Shown here in pieces: positions 53,421-62,320 of a stretch of DNA of 64,000 bases; position 1 is the stretch's first letter; every line of letters begins with the position of its first letter. The notes under the pieces were generated by a model. That model did no database searches. It was given only the letters and a program-made list of their open reading frames with translations, and was not told the DNA's origin. Position numbers and translations under genes: made by a program. The stretch comes from CBDFKS01 sp965248905 (GTDB taxonomy: Bacteria > Chloroflexota > Dehalococcoidia > Lucifugimonadales > JAGWBF01). The DNA is taken from NCBI GenBank assembly GCA_965248905.1, contig CBDFKS010000004.1:231530-295529 (forward strand), written 5' to 3'.

Positions 53421-54662
53421 TTAAATAGACACCTTTTCAGGCTTTCTTGTAAATCTGGACGTAAAGAATTTGCTTCCCCAGGGGGTCTTATCTCCGTTTT
53501 TATATGACCGTTTCTCTCCCTGGTGCTTGATGCCCCACAACAGAGTGCCTACACTCGCGGAAAAGGCCGGCTTTCTCAGGTTGGTTGTCAGTCCAAGAAT
53601 ACCTGTGGGGTATGCGATTCTCACTCGAGAGCCGGTAGCTCGCCGAGCCATCTCCTGAAGTCCGGGTATCTCAGCAGAGCCACCCGTTAGCACCAGTCCG
53701 CCCGGAGGCAATTGTCTAAGTCCGGCCTGGCGTACCTTCATTAGCACCAGCTTCAGAGTTTCCATGAGCCTTTCCTGAAGCGGTTCACACATGGCGCGGC
53801 GATTTACGGTGCGGCGTGGTTGTCCTTGGAAACCGGGAACCTGGATCTCTTCATCGACATCTACCGCGTCAGGCATGGCGTGTCCCCATTTGACCTTTAG
53901 CTCTTCAGCCATGTAGAAGGGAATGTCCAGCGCCACCGAAAGGTCCCGGGTGAGCTGATTTCCACCTACAGGAGTGATTGACGTGAACCATGGGCTTCCC
54001 ATCCGATAGATGATCACATCGGTAGTACCTCCACCGATGTCAACTAGCACCGCCCCCACTTCACGCTCGTCCTCAGTCAACACGGCTTCCGCGGCTGCCA
54101 GAGGTTGGAGCACAAGACTCCTCACCGAAAGCTTACATCCCTCCACCGGCTTAACCAGATTCCTTAATATGGGCGCCTCGCCCAATACCACATGGGACTG
54201 TACTTCCACATTGTCCGCATGCAGGTTCAACGGATTTCTCACTCCAGTTAGTCCATCCACGGCATAGCTGATCGGAATAACGTGGAGCACTTCCTTGCCC
54301 TTGGCCACATCTGGATAAGAAGACTGGATAAGATTCTGGACATCCTGAGTCGAGATGGCGCCTTCATATGCCGTGCCACTGATGACCCCCGTGGTATTGA
54401 GGCAGGATATGTGATTACCGGTCACTCCCAGATAGGTCCACGAGACTCCTCGGCCAAGATACCGCTGGGCTTCGTCCAGAGAAGCCTTGACCGCTTCCTG
54501 GGTCTCCGGGATATTTTCGACCCTCCCTTTTTGTATCCCCTGAGAAGGCACAATCCCGGTCCCAAGAACCTTCAACTCCCCTTCAGGCCCGATTTTGGCG
54601 ATGATAGTACATATCTTAGTAGTGCCTAGATCTATGGCTGTGTAGAAGGTCTCTTTAGCCAT
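53421..54662 (-). CDS. ftsA: Cell division protein FtsA
   Basis: The 413-residue actin-like ATPase has AIDLGTTKICTIIAK at the N-terminus, the SHVVLGEAPILRNL segment, the ATP-binding VDIGGGTTDV and VLTGGSAEIPGL. A C-terminal basic region ends in FTSRFTRKPEKVSI and could form the membrane-targeting helix. It tethers FtsZ to the membrane. ATG 54662 is chosen because GGGGGAGAGGGG precedes it; an ATG 33 bp upstream is also in frame. Confidence 0.94.
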   Translation of the reverse strand: MAKETFYTAIDLGTTKICTIIAKIGPEGELKVLGTGIVPSQGIQKGRVENIPETQEAVKASLDEAQRYLGRGVSWTYLGVTGNHISCLNTTGVISGTAYEGAISTQDVQNLIQSSYPDVAKGKEVLHVIPISYAVDGLTGVRNPLNLHADNVEVQSHVVLGEAPILRNLVKPVEGCKLSVRSLVLQPLAAAEAVLTEDEREVGAVLVDIGGGTTDVIIYRMGSPWFTSITPVGGNQLTRDLSVALDIPFYMAEELKVKWGHAMPDAVDVDEEIQVPGFQGQPRRTVNRRAMCEPLQERLMETLKLVLMKVRQAGLRQLPPGGLVLTGGSAEIPGLQEMARRATGSRVRIAYPTGILGLTTNLRKPAFSASVGTLLWGIKHQGEKRSYKNGDKTPWGSKFFTSRFTRKPEKVSI

Positions 54663-54722
54663 TTTTCCCCTCTCCCCCCGGTTGTCTTCGGACATAGACG
54701 TCCGAGCCGGGGGACAAGTAAA

Positions 54723-55658
54723 TTAAGTCTCAAAAAGACGTTGGGCAGCCCGCAGGCGGGAACTCCGACTGCGAGGGTTCTGTCTAATCTCTTGCGGGGT
54801 CGGAGTTATCACCTTTCGAGTGACGATTCTCACGGAAGGAGTGTGGTCACAAATGCATGCAGGCACACTGGGAGGACATATGCATCCCTTGGATTCTCTG
54901 GTAAGCGTCTGCTTGACTATCCGGTCTTCCAGGCTGTGATAGCTGATAGTGACCAACATTCCCCCTGGTTTGAGCAAGCTAATAGCCTGTTGAAGACCTG
55001 CCCTGAGGTTGTCCAACTCCGAGTTAACCGCGATGCGCAACGCCTGAAATGTGCGGGTGGCCGGATGAGTCCTGCCCTTTCTTCCGCCATACACCTTGGT
55101 TACGAGGTTTGCCAGCTCCAGGCTCGTTCGCAGCGGCCTTCGTTCCACAATGGACCGGGCTATGGACCTAGCCCTAGGCTCTTCGCCATACTCGAAGAGG
55201 ATGTTGGCCAACTCCTTCACAGGGTAACCATTCACTACTTGAGCGGCCGTTAAGGGTGACTCGGGATCGTACCTCATGTCCAGGGGCTCATCTCTGAGGA
55301 CACTGAAGCCCCGACCTGAATCCTGAAGCTGAAGAGAGGACAACCCCAAGTCCAGTAAAATCCCATCAGGCTCGGTATAGCCGAAATGATGCGCCAACTC
55401 AGCCACGTTGTGATAGCTGCCCTTTGTCAAGGAGAAGGAGCCTTCCCATCTTTCAAGACGGGGTTGAGCGCGTTCCAGGGCCTGGAGATCCAGGTCAATG
55501 CCCAGGAGCCGACCTCCGGGCGAGGCGCCCTGTAGGATTGCGGAAGCGTGGCCACCTTCACCAACGGTGCCATCTATGTACACACCTCCCCGCCGCACCG
55601 CCAGATACTGTACTGCTTCGTCTAGAAGCACCGACTGGTGTGAGAATCCTTCTTGCAT
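54723..55658 (-). CDS. rsmH: 16S rRNA m4C1402 methyltransferase
   Basis: The 311-residue enzyme starts at MQEGFSHQSVLLDEAVQYL (ATG 55658, GAGGG in front), matching the RsmH N-terminus. The longer GTG-started version adds 32 non-homologous residues. SAM-binding YIDGTVGEGGHA, DLGLSSLQL and the C-terminal SYHSLEDRIVK are present. It methylates C1402 of 16S rRNA. It heads the division cluster. A structured RNA candidate lies upstream. Confidence 0.92.
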   Translation of the reverse strand: MQEGFSHQSVLLDEAVQYLAVRRGGVYIDGTVGEGGHASAILQGASPGGRLLGIDLDLQALERAQPRLERWEGSFSLTKGSYHNVAELAHHFGYTEPDGILLDLGLSSLQLQDSGRGFSVLRDEPLDMRYDPESPLTAAQVVNGYPVKELANILFEYGEEPRARSIARSIVERRPLRTSLELANLVTKVYGGRKGRTHPATRTFQALRIAVNSELDNLRAGLQQAISLLKPGGMLVTISYHSLEDRIVKQTLTRESKGCICPPSVPACICDHTPSVRIVTRKVITPTPQEIRQNPRSRSSRLRAAQRLFET

Positions 55659-55821
55659 GGGACCCTCTAGGCGAGGCCATCGCTCCACTTCCGCATCCTC
55701 GTTGCGAATTAGGGCCATTGAGACATGAACAGGCCGATAAAGAACCCTTTCCACCCTTACCCCTCAACACCTCTTATCGAATCATGCCCCCTGGAACGCG
55801 TGCCAAAAGTTGTGGGGCCAT

Positions 55822-56042
55822 CTCGGAGGATACAAGACCTCTCCCTTAGAACAAAGAAATAGGTCTGATCCCACAATCGAGAGAGTTGCCGATCTAACGG
55901 CTACCCCGGTCAGGAGGTTCCTGTCCCAGGTTTGCCCTAACTGGCACCGAAAGGCCTCGGCGCGTGTGAGGCTAGAAGAAATCCCATCCGTCTGCCCTTC
56001 GGGCTAGAGCCCCAGGGCAGTCCCTCACAATCATCTCCGAGA
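55822..56042 (-). ncRNA. Structured RNA candidate (leader of rsmH or independent ncRNA)
   Basis: On the minus strand a long-range stem CTCGGAG (56041-56035) pairs with CTCCGAG (55828-55822), enclosing about 205 nt. Inside are TGTGAGG/CCTCACA, CTGCCCT/AGGGCAG with an inner GGGCT/AGCCC, GCGCCGA/TCGGTGC, CAGGA/TCCTG, GCCG/CGGC and AGACCT/AGGTCT hairpins. An AT-rich, promoter-like region lies just before the 5' end. No match to RNase P, tmRNA, SRP, 6S or B12, c-di-AMP, SAM or FMN riboswitch cores was recognised. It ends 164 bp before rsmH, so it could be a leader. Confidence 0.5.
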
Positions 56043-56350
56043 GAATAACATAGCAATTGAATGAATTTCAAGTCTTTTATCAATCAATTTTTGATATCTT
56101 TCTAATATTATCACCATGATGTTTAGACCGGCAGTCAAGGGCGGGCACCTAATCAATCCAGTTAGAGCACGAGTATTACAGACATGAACATACGCCTTCA
56201 ACCCAGCATGTTGATTTTGACATATTGGCATCAAAGAACCACGCCTGTGCAAATAGTGGTTTGACAGATCAGCACTGAAACCAGGCGACAGTGAATCAGA
56301 AGGTGGAGATTTGTTCAGTACCGATCCGAGTGGAGTTGGTCACGGTCAGG

Positions 56351-57031
56351 CTAGTCAAGCTCCGATTCCGCGCCGCGCCGATACAGGCACCATCGACATG
56401 TGGGGCTGCCTTTGGGCAAGCGCGGACTCTCCAGGACTCCCAGCACGTCATCCAAAAATGCTAGAAATGCCTCGTCGTCTCGATCACACTCTATCCAGGT
56501 CGGCTCCGCCTTATATGCAAAGGCGTCCTCGCCAAAATCCAACATCTCCACCGGCTCGACGCAAAGTAAACCGAGCTTGGAGACCGGCGCCAGATTGAGT
56601 TTGCCTGGAGCAGGGTTTTCCAATGCGTAGGCGTAGGAGTGAAGCTGCCTCGAATAGAGCCCGGCCTGATGGCCTTTAATAGCAGATGTCTTGAAATCTA
56701 TGACGCCGTAGCTGTCGTCGTCAAACCTTACTACCGTGTCGAACTTACCTCGAACGTAGCAGGTCGACTCATGGCCCGGCAGTGCGATTGGCTCCGACTC
56801 CACCCATTTCTCGCCGTATGCCACGATACCCGGAGGAAGCTCCCGAGAGATTTGGTGGGTCGTTAAGCCCGCAAAGTACCGTTTCATAATCGAGTCGATC
56901 TTGCTGAAGATGCTCGGCATGCTCCCCGGCCGCCTCAAGCCATGGACAACCTTCAGGTAAAAGCATCTCCGACACTCTTCCCACAAGAAGGCGAAGTCCG
57001 ACGGGCTTAGCTTCCAGTTATCAGCCATCAC
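56351..57031 (-). CDS. PD-(D/E)XK nuclease with Cas4/RecB-like iron-sulfur motif
   Basis: The 226-residue protein has the RecB-type catalytic core GKFDTVVRFDDDSYGVIDFKTS (Asp...Asp-x-Lys) near residues 95-115. Conserved Cys pairs lie at both ends (CRRC near residue 20, and CRWC near the C-terminus), as in Cas4/AddB where four Cys bind [4Fe-4S]. N-terminal RRPGSM-type and helical segments complete the fold. No CRISPR array is present. Likely a DNA-repair or mobile-element nuclease. Confidence 0.82.
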   Translation of the reverse strand: MMADNWKLSPSDFAFLWEECRRCFYLKVVHGLRRPGSMPSIFSKIDSIMKRYFAGLTTHQISRELPPGIVAYGEKWVESEPIALPGHESTCYVRGKFDTVVRFDDDSYGVIDFKTSAIKGHQAGLYSRQLHSYAYALENPAPGKLNLAPVSKLGLLCVEPVEMLDFGEDAFAYKAEPTWIECDRDDEAFLAFLDDVLGVLESPRLPKGSPTCRWCLYRRGAESELD

Positions 57032-57053
57032 TAACTCTCCAATTCGGAATCGT

Positions 57054-57190
57054 TCATGCTGGTTGCCTCCAGCACCACCAAAGATGAAAATAGAGTCTGC
57101 TCATGTCACCCTGAGAGAAGCGAAGGGTCTCAGCCTCAACGTTTAGATCCTTCGGCTTGCGCCTCAGGATGACACTTTCGTAGCAATCAC
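57054..57190. repeat. Composite repeat: TCATGCTGGTTGCC leader plus family A variant
   Basis: The leader (57054-57081) matches 29344-29371. A palindrome TGTCACCCTGAG (57104-57115)/CTCAGGATGACA (57163-57174) and a TTTCGTAGCAAT end follow. The middle differs from the 29 kb copy, suggesting interchangeable modules. Confidence 0.65.
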
Positions 57191-57260
57191 ATCTTTGATG
57201 GTCTGCCACCTTTGGAACTGGACGGCGTGCTCACGTGAGACGATAAGCAGGTTCAGGGAA

Positions 57261-58715
57261 TCATTCCTGCTCTAAGAAGTCCTTCACCCGAGCCGTCATC
57301 GGCTCTTTGTCGTACTGGTTGTAGAGGAGAAGGGCATTACGCAGGGCATCCCCCTGGAAGAATCGTTCATACAATACCTGTCGCGATCCGAAGGCACTGC
57401 AGCAGGTGTCCCACGCCAGGCGAAACAACCTGACCCGCTCCCGCGCCGAGGCGCCGTCCGTCTCGAGGTACCGATCAATAGAGGGGCCTAAAGGCCCCGT
57501 AAGGTCTTCCTCGGTGGGCAGTGCCATCAAGCTGCTTGAGCCAAGCAGGTGAAGTATCTCCGCCATCCTGGGGTACATTCGCATAAAGAGGTTTCGCGCC
57601 ACGGTCAGGGGCAGGGGTGATGGACACATGACACCCCATCGGTCGATCTGGGCGTCGGCTTCAGCGGCACGCAGGCAGGCCTTGGTAATCTCCAGATTTT
57701 CGATGACCTCGGCCATCATTTGCTGCACCTGGAGAAGCTCGCGGGAACCTAGAGTGCGGACCATCAGCTCTGCAAGTCCCAATATGAACTCGCACTTTGC
57801 CACATTCTTAGTCACGACCTGATGGCCGGAGTGAGTGTACTGGTTGGTACTTGCTGCGAGATTGTTACAGAGATCGGAGTCTCCAAGCAAAAACACTCGC
57901 TCCCACGGAACCAGCACCTCATCAAAAAGAGCGATGGCGTCCATCTCTTCAAAGCGTGACGCCAAGGGGTGGTCGAAATGAGAGCGTTCAAGATCGAGGC
58001 TCTCCCGGCAGAGGAACTTCAGGCCGGGGGTGTTGCAAGGGATAGCGAATGCGAAGGAGTATCTGTCGGGTATGTCCTTGGGAAGCCGGTGGGACCGGGC
58101 GGGATACACCAGAATCTCGTCTGCGAGGGGCCCCAGTGTGGCCAGCACACGGGCACCGTTGACAACGATCCCAGTATCCGTTTCTCGAACAAAGGAGAGC
58201 GCAACGTCGGTACTGTCGTCGAGGGGCGAAGGCATGGGCGAGCGATTCCGCTGCAGGTTAATCAAGGTGTGGGTGAGGACCAGATCATGTTCACGGACAT
58301 GTTCATAGTAATTCTGGATGTTAGTCTTGAACTCCGGGCGGTTCGAGGCGAAATAGTCTCCAGCCGCTGCCATCGCCATGATGCTCACATTGAGGAAATC
58401 GGGAGTACGGCCCATCATGCCACAGCTGGCCCGCGCCCAATGGGTCATCATAGTTCGCCGTCGCTCCAGGTCACGAATAGTCTTTGGAACGACAAAGGAC
58501 AGGCCCACTTTCTCACCCGTGGTTGGCGAACAATAGGTCATCTCATCCCGCAACTTTGAGTCGTGCTGCATATCCAGCAAGCTACCCAGAGTGCGCACTC
58601 CATTGCGCAAACCGGGATGAGTGGTCACATCCATTATTCGCTCGCCACGAACGTAAACCTCGGCAGTGTTGTCACGTAGACTGGCTATGTATTGGTCACC
58701 CGTCCTGACAGCCAT
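57261..58715 (-). CDS. 4-hydroxyphenylacetate 3-hydroxylase family flavoprotein
   Basis: The 484-residue protein has the HpaB-type core: the ATHWARASCGMMGRTPDF-like segment near residue 90, DSTDVALSFV, FDHPLASRFEEMDAIALFDEVLVPWERVFLLGD and the C-terminal MALPTEEDL...LF-RLAWDTCCSAFGSRQVLYERFFQGD. This family of FADH2-dependent two-component monooxygenases hydroxylates aromatic rings. The start is ATG 58715 behind AAGGAGA; the longer start is less likely. The reductase partner is not adjacent. Confidence 0.85.
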   Translation of the reverse strand: MAVRTGDQYIASLRDNTAEVYVRGERIMDVTTHPGLRNGVRTLGSLLDMQHDSKLRDEMTYCSPTTGEKVGLSFVVPKTIRDLERRRTMMTHWARASCGMMGRTPDFLNVSIMAMAAAGDYFASNRPEFKTNIQNYYEHVREHDLVLTHTLINLQRNRSPMPSPLDDSTDVALSFVRETDTGIVVNGARVLATLGPLADEILVYPARSHRLPKDIPDRYSFAFAIPCNTPGLKFLCRESLDLERSHFDHPLASRFEEMDAIALFDEVLVPWERVFLLGDSDLCNNLAASTNQYTHSGHQVVTKNVAKCEFILGLAELMVRTLGSRELLQVQQMMAEVIENLEITKACLRAAEADAQIDRWGVMCPSPLPLTVARNLFMRMYPRMAEILHLLGSSSLMALPTEEDLTGPLGPSIDRYLETDGASARERVRLFRLAWDTCCSAFGSRQVLYERFFQGDALRNALLLYNQYDKEPMTARVKDFLEQE

Positions 58716-58856
58716 GCCTGTCTCCTTAAGTATCCGACCACTAAGATAGTGTGGGTCTTTTCGTCTCGTGCTGCTAATCAACAACATTATACTATGCTGA
58801 CTGATATTAACTACCGAGGATTCTTAGGGCGTCAGGGTCTTTTAGTTCTCGACTAG

Positions 58857-58931
58857 TGTCATTGCGAGTGAAGCGAAGCAATCTCTTCTGGCATGGGGAG
58901 ATTGCTTCAGGGCTTTGCCCTTTGCAATGAC
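58857..58931. repeat. Palindromic repeat family A (short, self-complementary)
   Basis: TGTCATTGC...GAAGCAATCTC (58857-58884) is mirrored by GAGATTGCTTC...GCAATGACA (58898-58931), a nested hairpin in the gap between the hydroxylase and the hypothetical gene. Confidence 0.75.
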
Positions 58932-59091
58932 AACTGAAAGACCATACTTAGGGCGTGTTGAAGAGGCCGGTTCGGACCCTCATACGTCCACTTATTGACG
59001 CTCAATGAACGTCGTGCTATCGTAGGCTCGCCCTGGAATTAGCTGATAGCGGTGCTATTTAGACTGGGCCTAAAAGGGTTTAGCGGGGTGA

Positions 59092-59874
59092 ATGGCCACC
59101 ACACCGAGCAGTACGATCTGGTACAACAACCCATGGTATGGCCATGTGTCGGAGCCACCCCGAGATGACCTAGTACCTTGCCAACAAGATTTCGATAGAG
59201 TGCCACCGGTCGCGAGGAACCCGAACAAACAGGAGGATCACTTGTCCGAGGCTTTTGACCATGCCAGCCGAAGTGTGGGTGAAGAGTCGTTGGCCGTTAT
59301 GGTACTGACTTCCGACGAGCTCCTGCCAGAGCTACAGGAGTTCCAGGTTGCCAGAGAGGGGCCGCTGGACAACGCGTCTATGGCGGCCCAAGGATTCCCC
59401 GGCAACACCACCGGGGAGGTCAACAAGACGGGACGACTCAACGGCTATCTTCGCGAGTTCGTGAGCCCGGTCCACCCAGCCCTCCTTCACGATGGTTCCG
59501 ACCTGATGGTGGCCTCTGTTGTCCACCTCTTTGAAGAGCCGGAACAGGTCTCTCAGTGGATGGAGAAAAAATTTCTTGGCGAGTTTAAGAGCTTTGTGGG
59601 GCAAGAGCTGGGCGAAGACCAACTCCTCGTTAGAGCACAGCAAATAGAGGTAGAGGGTTATTCAGACCAGGCGGTGGGGCTTCACAGCCTACAGACCACG
59701 GACGCCGGTCTGGTCTCTTCCACGGTAGTGGACTTCCGGGTCGGGAGGGTACTGGGTGTAGCGTATGTGGTCACCTTGGGCGACATCGAGCGCAAAGAGC
59801 TTGCCACTCAGGTAGGCCTCAGCTTGGAACGGCGGATAGTCAAGGTGCTGCTGGGTTCAGGCCGGGTCCTATGA
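59092..59874 (+). CDS. Hypothetical protein, PsbP/LpqN-like secreted-domain fragment
   Basis: The 260-residue reading frame has a C-terminal pattern (YSDQAVGLHSLQTT...SSTVVDFRVGRVLGVAYVV...LERRIVKVL) typical of small secreted lipoprotein-like ligand-binding domains. The middle repeats the DLMVASVVHLFEEPEQVSQWME style. The N-terminus lacks a signal peptide or lipobox and has no RBS, so the true 5' end may have been lost, perhaps through the flanking IS5. The frame itself is open, with no internal stop. Confidence 0.55.
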   Translation: MATTPSSTIWYNNPWYGHVSEPPRDDLVPCQQDFDRVPPVARNPNKQEDHLSEAFDHASRSVGEESLAVMVLTSDELLPELQEFQVAREGPLDNASMAAQGFPGNTTGEVNKTGRLNGYLREFVSPVHPALLHDGSDLMVASVVHLFEEPEQVSQWMEKKFLGEFKSFVGQELGEDQLLVRAQQIEVEGYSDQAVGLHSLQTTDAGLVSSTVVDFRVGRVLGVAYVVTLGDIERKELATQVGLSLERRIVKVLLGSGRVL

Positions 59875-59921
59875 TACCCACTTCGACCGCACTATATGGC
59901 TTGACAATGTCGGAGAACTAA

Positions 59922-61123
59922 GGAACCTCTGAACAACTCGGCGCAAGCGTGGATGGGCAGAGTGGTTCCGTTCTTTGGAGACGTTCAGGCATCTTTGTGA
60001 CGTTCCAGGTCGTGGTTGAGGCGTTCAGACCGTGTCTGTTGTGGCCTCGAAGCGGCTTTTCGGAGCCATCGCGGCTCCCCGGCCGTGATTTGCGCACTGC
60101 GCCCCTCTCATGTCGCCAGACGGCGCTCTGCCGTCATCAAGTTGGCCAGCCCCAGTAGCAATGCCAGCCGTTGCGCGTTCTTAGCCAACCCTCGGTAGCG
60201 CACCTTGGCATAGCCAAAGCGCCGCTTCACGTACAGGAACGGATGCTCCACTTTCGCTCTGACCGACGCTTTGCGCTTCTCCGCCAACGCCTCGTAGCTG
60301 CCAGGCTCCAGGTGCCGTCGCCGGCCGGGCCTCATCGCCACTCGCCACTCCACATCCAACTCTCGATTCTCCAACCGCTTGTCCACTCCCTGATACCCCG
60401 CATCCCCCCACACTCGTTTCTCTCCACCGTGCAGCAATCGGTGCGCTTCTGTCACATCATGCACGTTAGCTGGCGTCGTAGTCATGCTGTGTACCACTCC
60501 GGTCTCAGCGTCAGCGCCTACGTGTACTTTCATCCCGAAGCGCCACTCGTTCCCCTTCTTCGTCTGGTGCATCTCAGGGTCTCGCTCACCCGCACGATTC
60601 TTCGTCGATGACGGCGCCTCTATGATGCTCGCGTCCACGATCGTCCCCTCCCGAAGCCGCAGTCCCTGGGACTCCAGATGACGGTTGATCTCCTCGAACA
60701 GACTCTGCCCCAACTCATGCTCTTCCAGCAGATGGCGGAAGTTCAGAATCGTCGTCTCGTCCGGCAGCGGGCCCGACAGCTTCAACCCTACGAACCGTCT
60801 CACCGACTCGACCTCGTAGAGCATGTCCTCCATACCAGGATCGCTCAAGTTGTAGAACAACTGCACGCAGTGTATCCGCACCATCGCCGACAACTCATAT
60901 GGTCGACGGCCTCGGCCCGCCTTGGGATAGAACGGACGGATGCGCTCTTCCATCTGTTCCCACGGGATCAGAGCATCCATGCGCTCCAGGAATATCTCCC
61001 GGCGGGTCTTGCGCTTCTTCCTCTCGTATTCCAAGTCCGCAAATGTTGGCTGGTCCATCAATTATCTCCCCGAACACAGTGCTATTCTCTATGCTACTAT
61101 GCCCAGACTTGTTCAGAGTATCC
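59922..61123 (-). mobile_element. IS5-family insertion sequence
   Basis: The element is 1202 bp with inverted ends GGAACCTCTGAACAA (59922-59936) and TTGTTCAGAGTATCC (61109-61123), flanked on both sides by a CTAA 4-bp target duplication (59918-59921 and 61124-61127). This fits IS5 family YTAR target preference. It encodes one transposase. Confidence 0.9.
60108..61058 (-). CDS. IS5-family transposase
   Basis: The 316-residue transposase has the DDE catalytic motifs GTIVDASIIEAPSS (first Asp), VWGDAGYQG (second Asp) and VEHPFLYVKRRFG with Glu. N-terminal DNA-binding helices start with QPTFADLEYERKKRKTRREIF. ATG 61058 is preferred; the in-frame ATG one codon upstream is nearly equal. The frame is complete, so the element may be active. 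Confidence 0.92.
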   Translation of the reverse strand: MDQPTFADLEYERKKRKTRREIFLERMDALIPWEQMEERIRPFYPKAGRGRRPYELSAMVRIHCVQLFYNLSDPGMEDMLYEVESVRRFVGLKLSGPLPDETTILNFRHLLEEHELGQSLFEEINRHLESQGLRLREGTIVDASIIEAPSSTKNRAGERDPEMHQTKKGNEWRFGMKVHVGADAETGVVHSMTTTPANVHDVTEAHRLLHGGEKRVWGDAGYQGVDKRLENRELDVEWRVAMRPGRRRHLEPGSYEALAEKRKASVRAKVEHPFLYVKRRFGYAKVRYRGLAKNAQRLALLLGLANLMTAERRLAT

Positions 61124-61485
61124 CTAATTCTACACTTCCCGTAGTTTCTCGCTTCCATTAAAAACCAGCTTTGCGAATTCCGCCTATAGACGAGAAATAT
61201 TTTACACCCTTCACAATAGCTGTATATCCCACACCAGCCACCATGCTAGCTATCGTATATCAGCTATCCAGTAGGGGTTTATGAGGGGGGTGATACCAGG
61301 TCTTATCGGCACCATCTCAATAGACTTGAATACCCATTTGAGTCGTCACGCGCTGATGGGGTCCAGCGTAAGATCAGGGCTTCAGACGCCCTGCCGTCAG
61401 GAATGGACCAATCGTACGTCTGAAGGAAAAGGTTAGGATATCAACGAATATCCCTGTAATTCTCGGAAACTCAAGGAGGAACGAT
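61124..61485. other. Region before the CHRD gene
   Basis: It holds the IS5 right-hand target duplication and an inverted repeat CTTCAGACG (61380-61388)/CGTCTGAAG (61417-61425), 60 bp before the CHRD gene start. No ORF is seen. The repeat could be an operator. Confidence 0.4.
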
Positions 61486-62043
61486 ATGAAAAACCTATTT
61501 AGGACAAAGAGGGCTGCCACGATACTTGGCGTTGCCGTCTTGGCTCTAATGGCTGTCGGCGTTCTATTAGCGTGGACTGACGTCGGTAAGGGCGGTCGTG
61601 ATCTGAGATTCAATGCCTGGTTACACGGAGCCCAGGAAGTCACATCGACGACTCCGCCATCACTGGGAGTAACAAGCACGACCAGAGGTGGATTCGCCTT
61701 AGACTTCAATTCACGTCTCGCCGTCGCCAAGTACTGGCTGGGAGTTAATAACGGCGTAGACATCACCGCCGCCCATATCCACTGCGGCAAAGCTGGACGA
61801 AACGGTGGAGTCGTGGCTACCTTATATGGGGGGCCCACCCTTCCCACCATCAGCGGCAGGCTAGCCGCCGGCAATATCCGTAACGCCAATATTGCTGCCA
61901 ACACATGCGCATCAGTAATCGGAAGAGACATCATGAACATCGCCGATCTGCTGGAAGCGGCCACCAACGGCGAGCTATATGTAAACGTTCACTCACTGGC
62001 CAACCCGGGCGGAGAGGTAAGAGGACAGATCATCAAAGACTAA
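61486..62043 (+). CDS. Secreted CHRD-domain protein
   Basis: The 185-residue protein has an N-terminal signal peptide (KNLFRTKRAATILGVAVLALMAVGVLLAW) and a CHRD domain (FNAWLHGAQEVTST..., ITAAHIHCGKAGRNGGVV, and GELYVNVHSLANPGGEVRGQI). AAGGAGGAACG precedes the ATG. A strong terminator follows. CHRD domains occur in secreted proteins of unclear function. It lies next to a secreted cupredoxin, a possible extracytoplasmic partner only by proximity. Confidence 0.9.
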   Translation: MKNLFRTKRAATILGVAVLALMAVGVLLAWTDVGKGGRDLRFNAWLHGAQEVTSTTPPSLGVTSTTRGGFALDFNSRLAVAKYWLGVNNGVDITAAHIHCGKAGRNGGVVATLYGGPTLPTISGRLAAGNIRNANIAANTCASVIGRDIMNIADLLEAATNGELYVNVHSLANPGGEVRGQIIKD

Positions 62044-62055
62044 TCACCTGGGGTT

Positions 62056-62091
62056 AATGGGGATGCGGGACTCGTCCCGCATCCCCATTTA
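62056..62091 (+). terminator. Rho-independent terminator after the CHRD gene
   Basis: AATGGGGATGCGGGAC pairs with GTCCCGCATCCCCATT around a TC loop, a stem of about 16 bp, followed by TTATG. Confidence 0.8.
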
Positions 62092-62110
62092 TGTAATGTT
62101 GAAGCATTAC

Positions 62111-62310
62111 TCATCGGCCCTCCGGTAGAAGACTTTCCGCCAACCCATGATCTCTCAAATGCGGAATCGCCTCTCCTACAAGCTCGTCGGAATAGAATTT
62201 TAGGAGAGCGTTTTTGTGCCTAAAATGCGGCCATTTTGGATTTACCGCCAGAAGTTGCAATCCAGGTAAGCCGCTTTCACGTAATGTATCTTCGAGTTTA
62301 ATAGCAGAGG
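62111..62310 (-). pseudogene. Possible protein remnant
   Basis: A start-less minus-strand open frame reads ...IKLEDTLRESGLPGLQLLAV...LKFYSDELVGEAIPHLRDHG...LLPEGR. Its composition looks coding, but it lacks a start and overlaps the lipoprotein start, so it may be a fragment of a lost gene. Confidence 0.25.
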
Positions 62311-62320
62311 CGATAGATAG

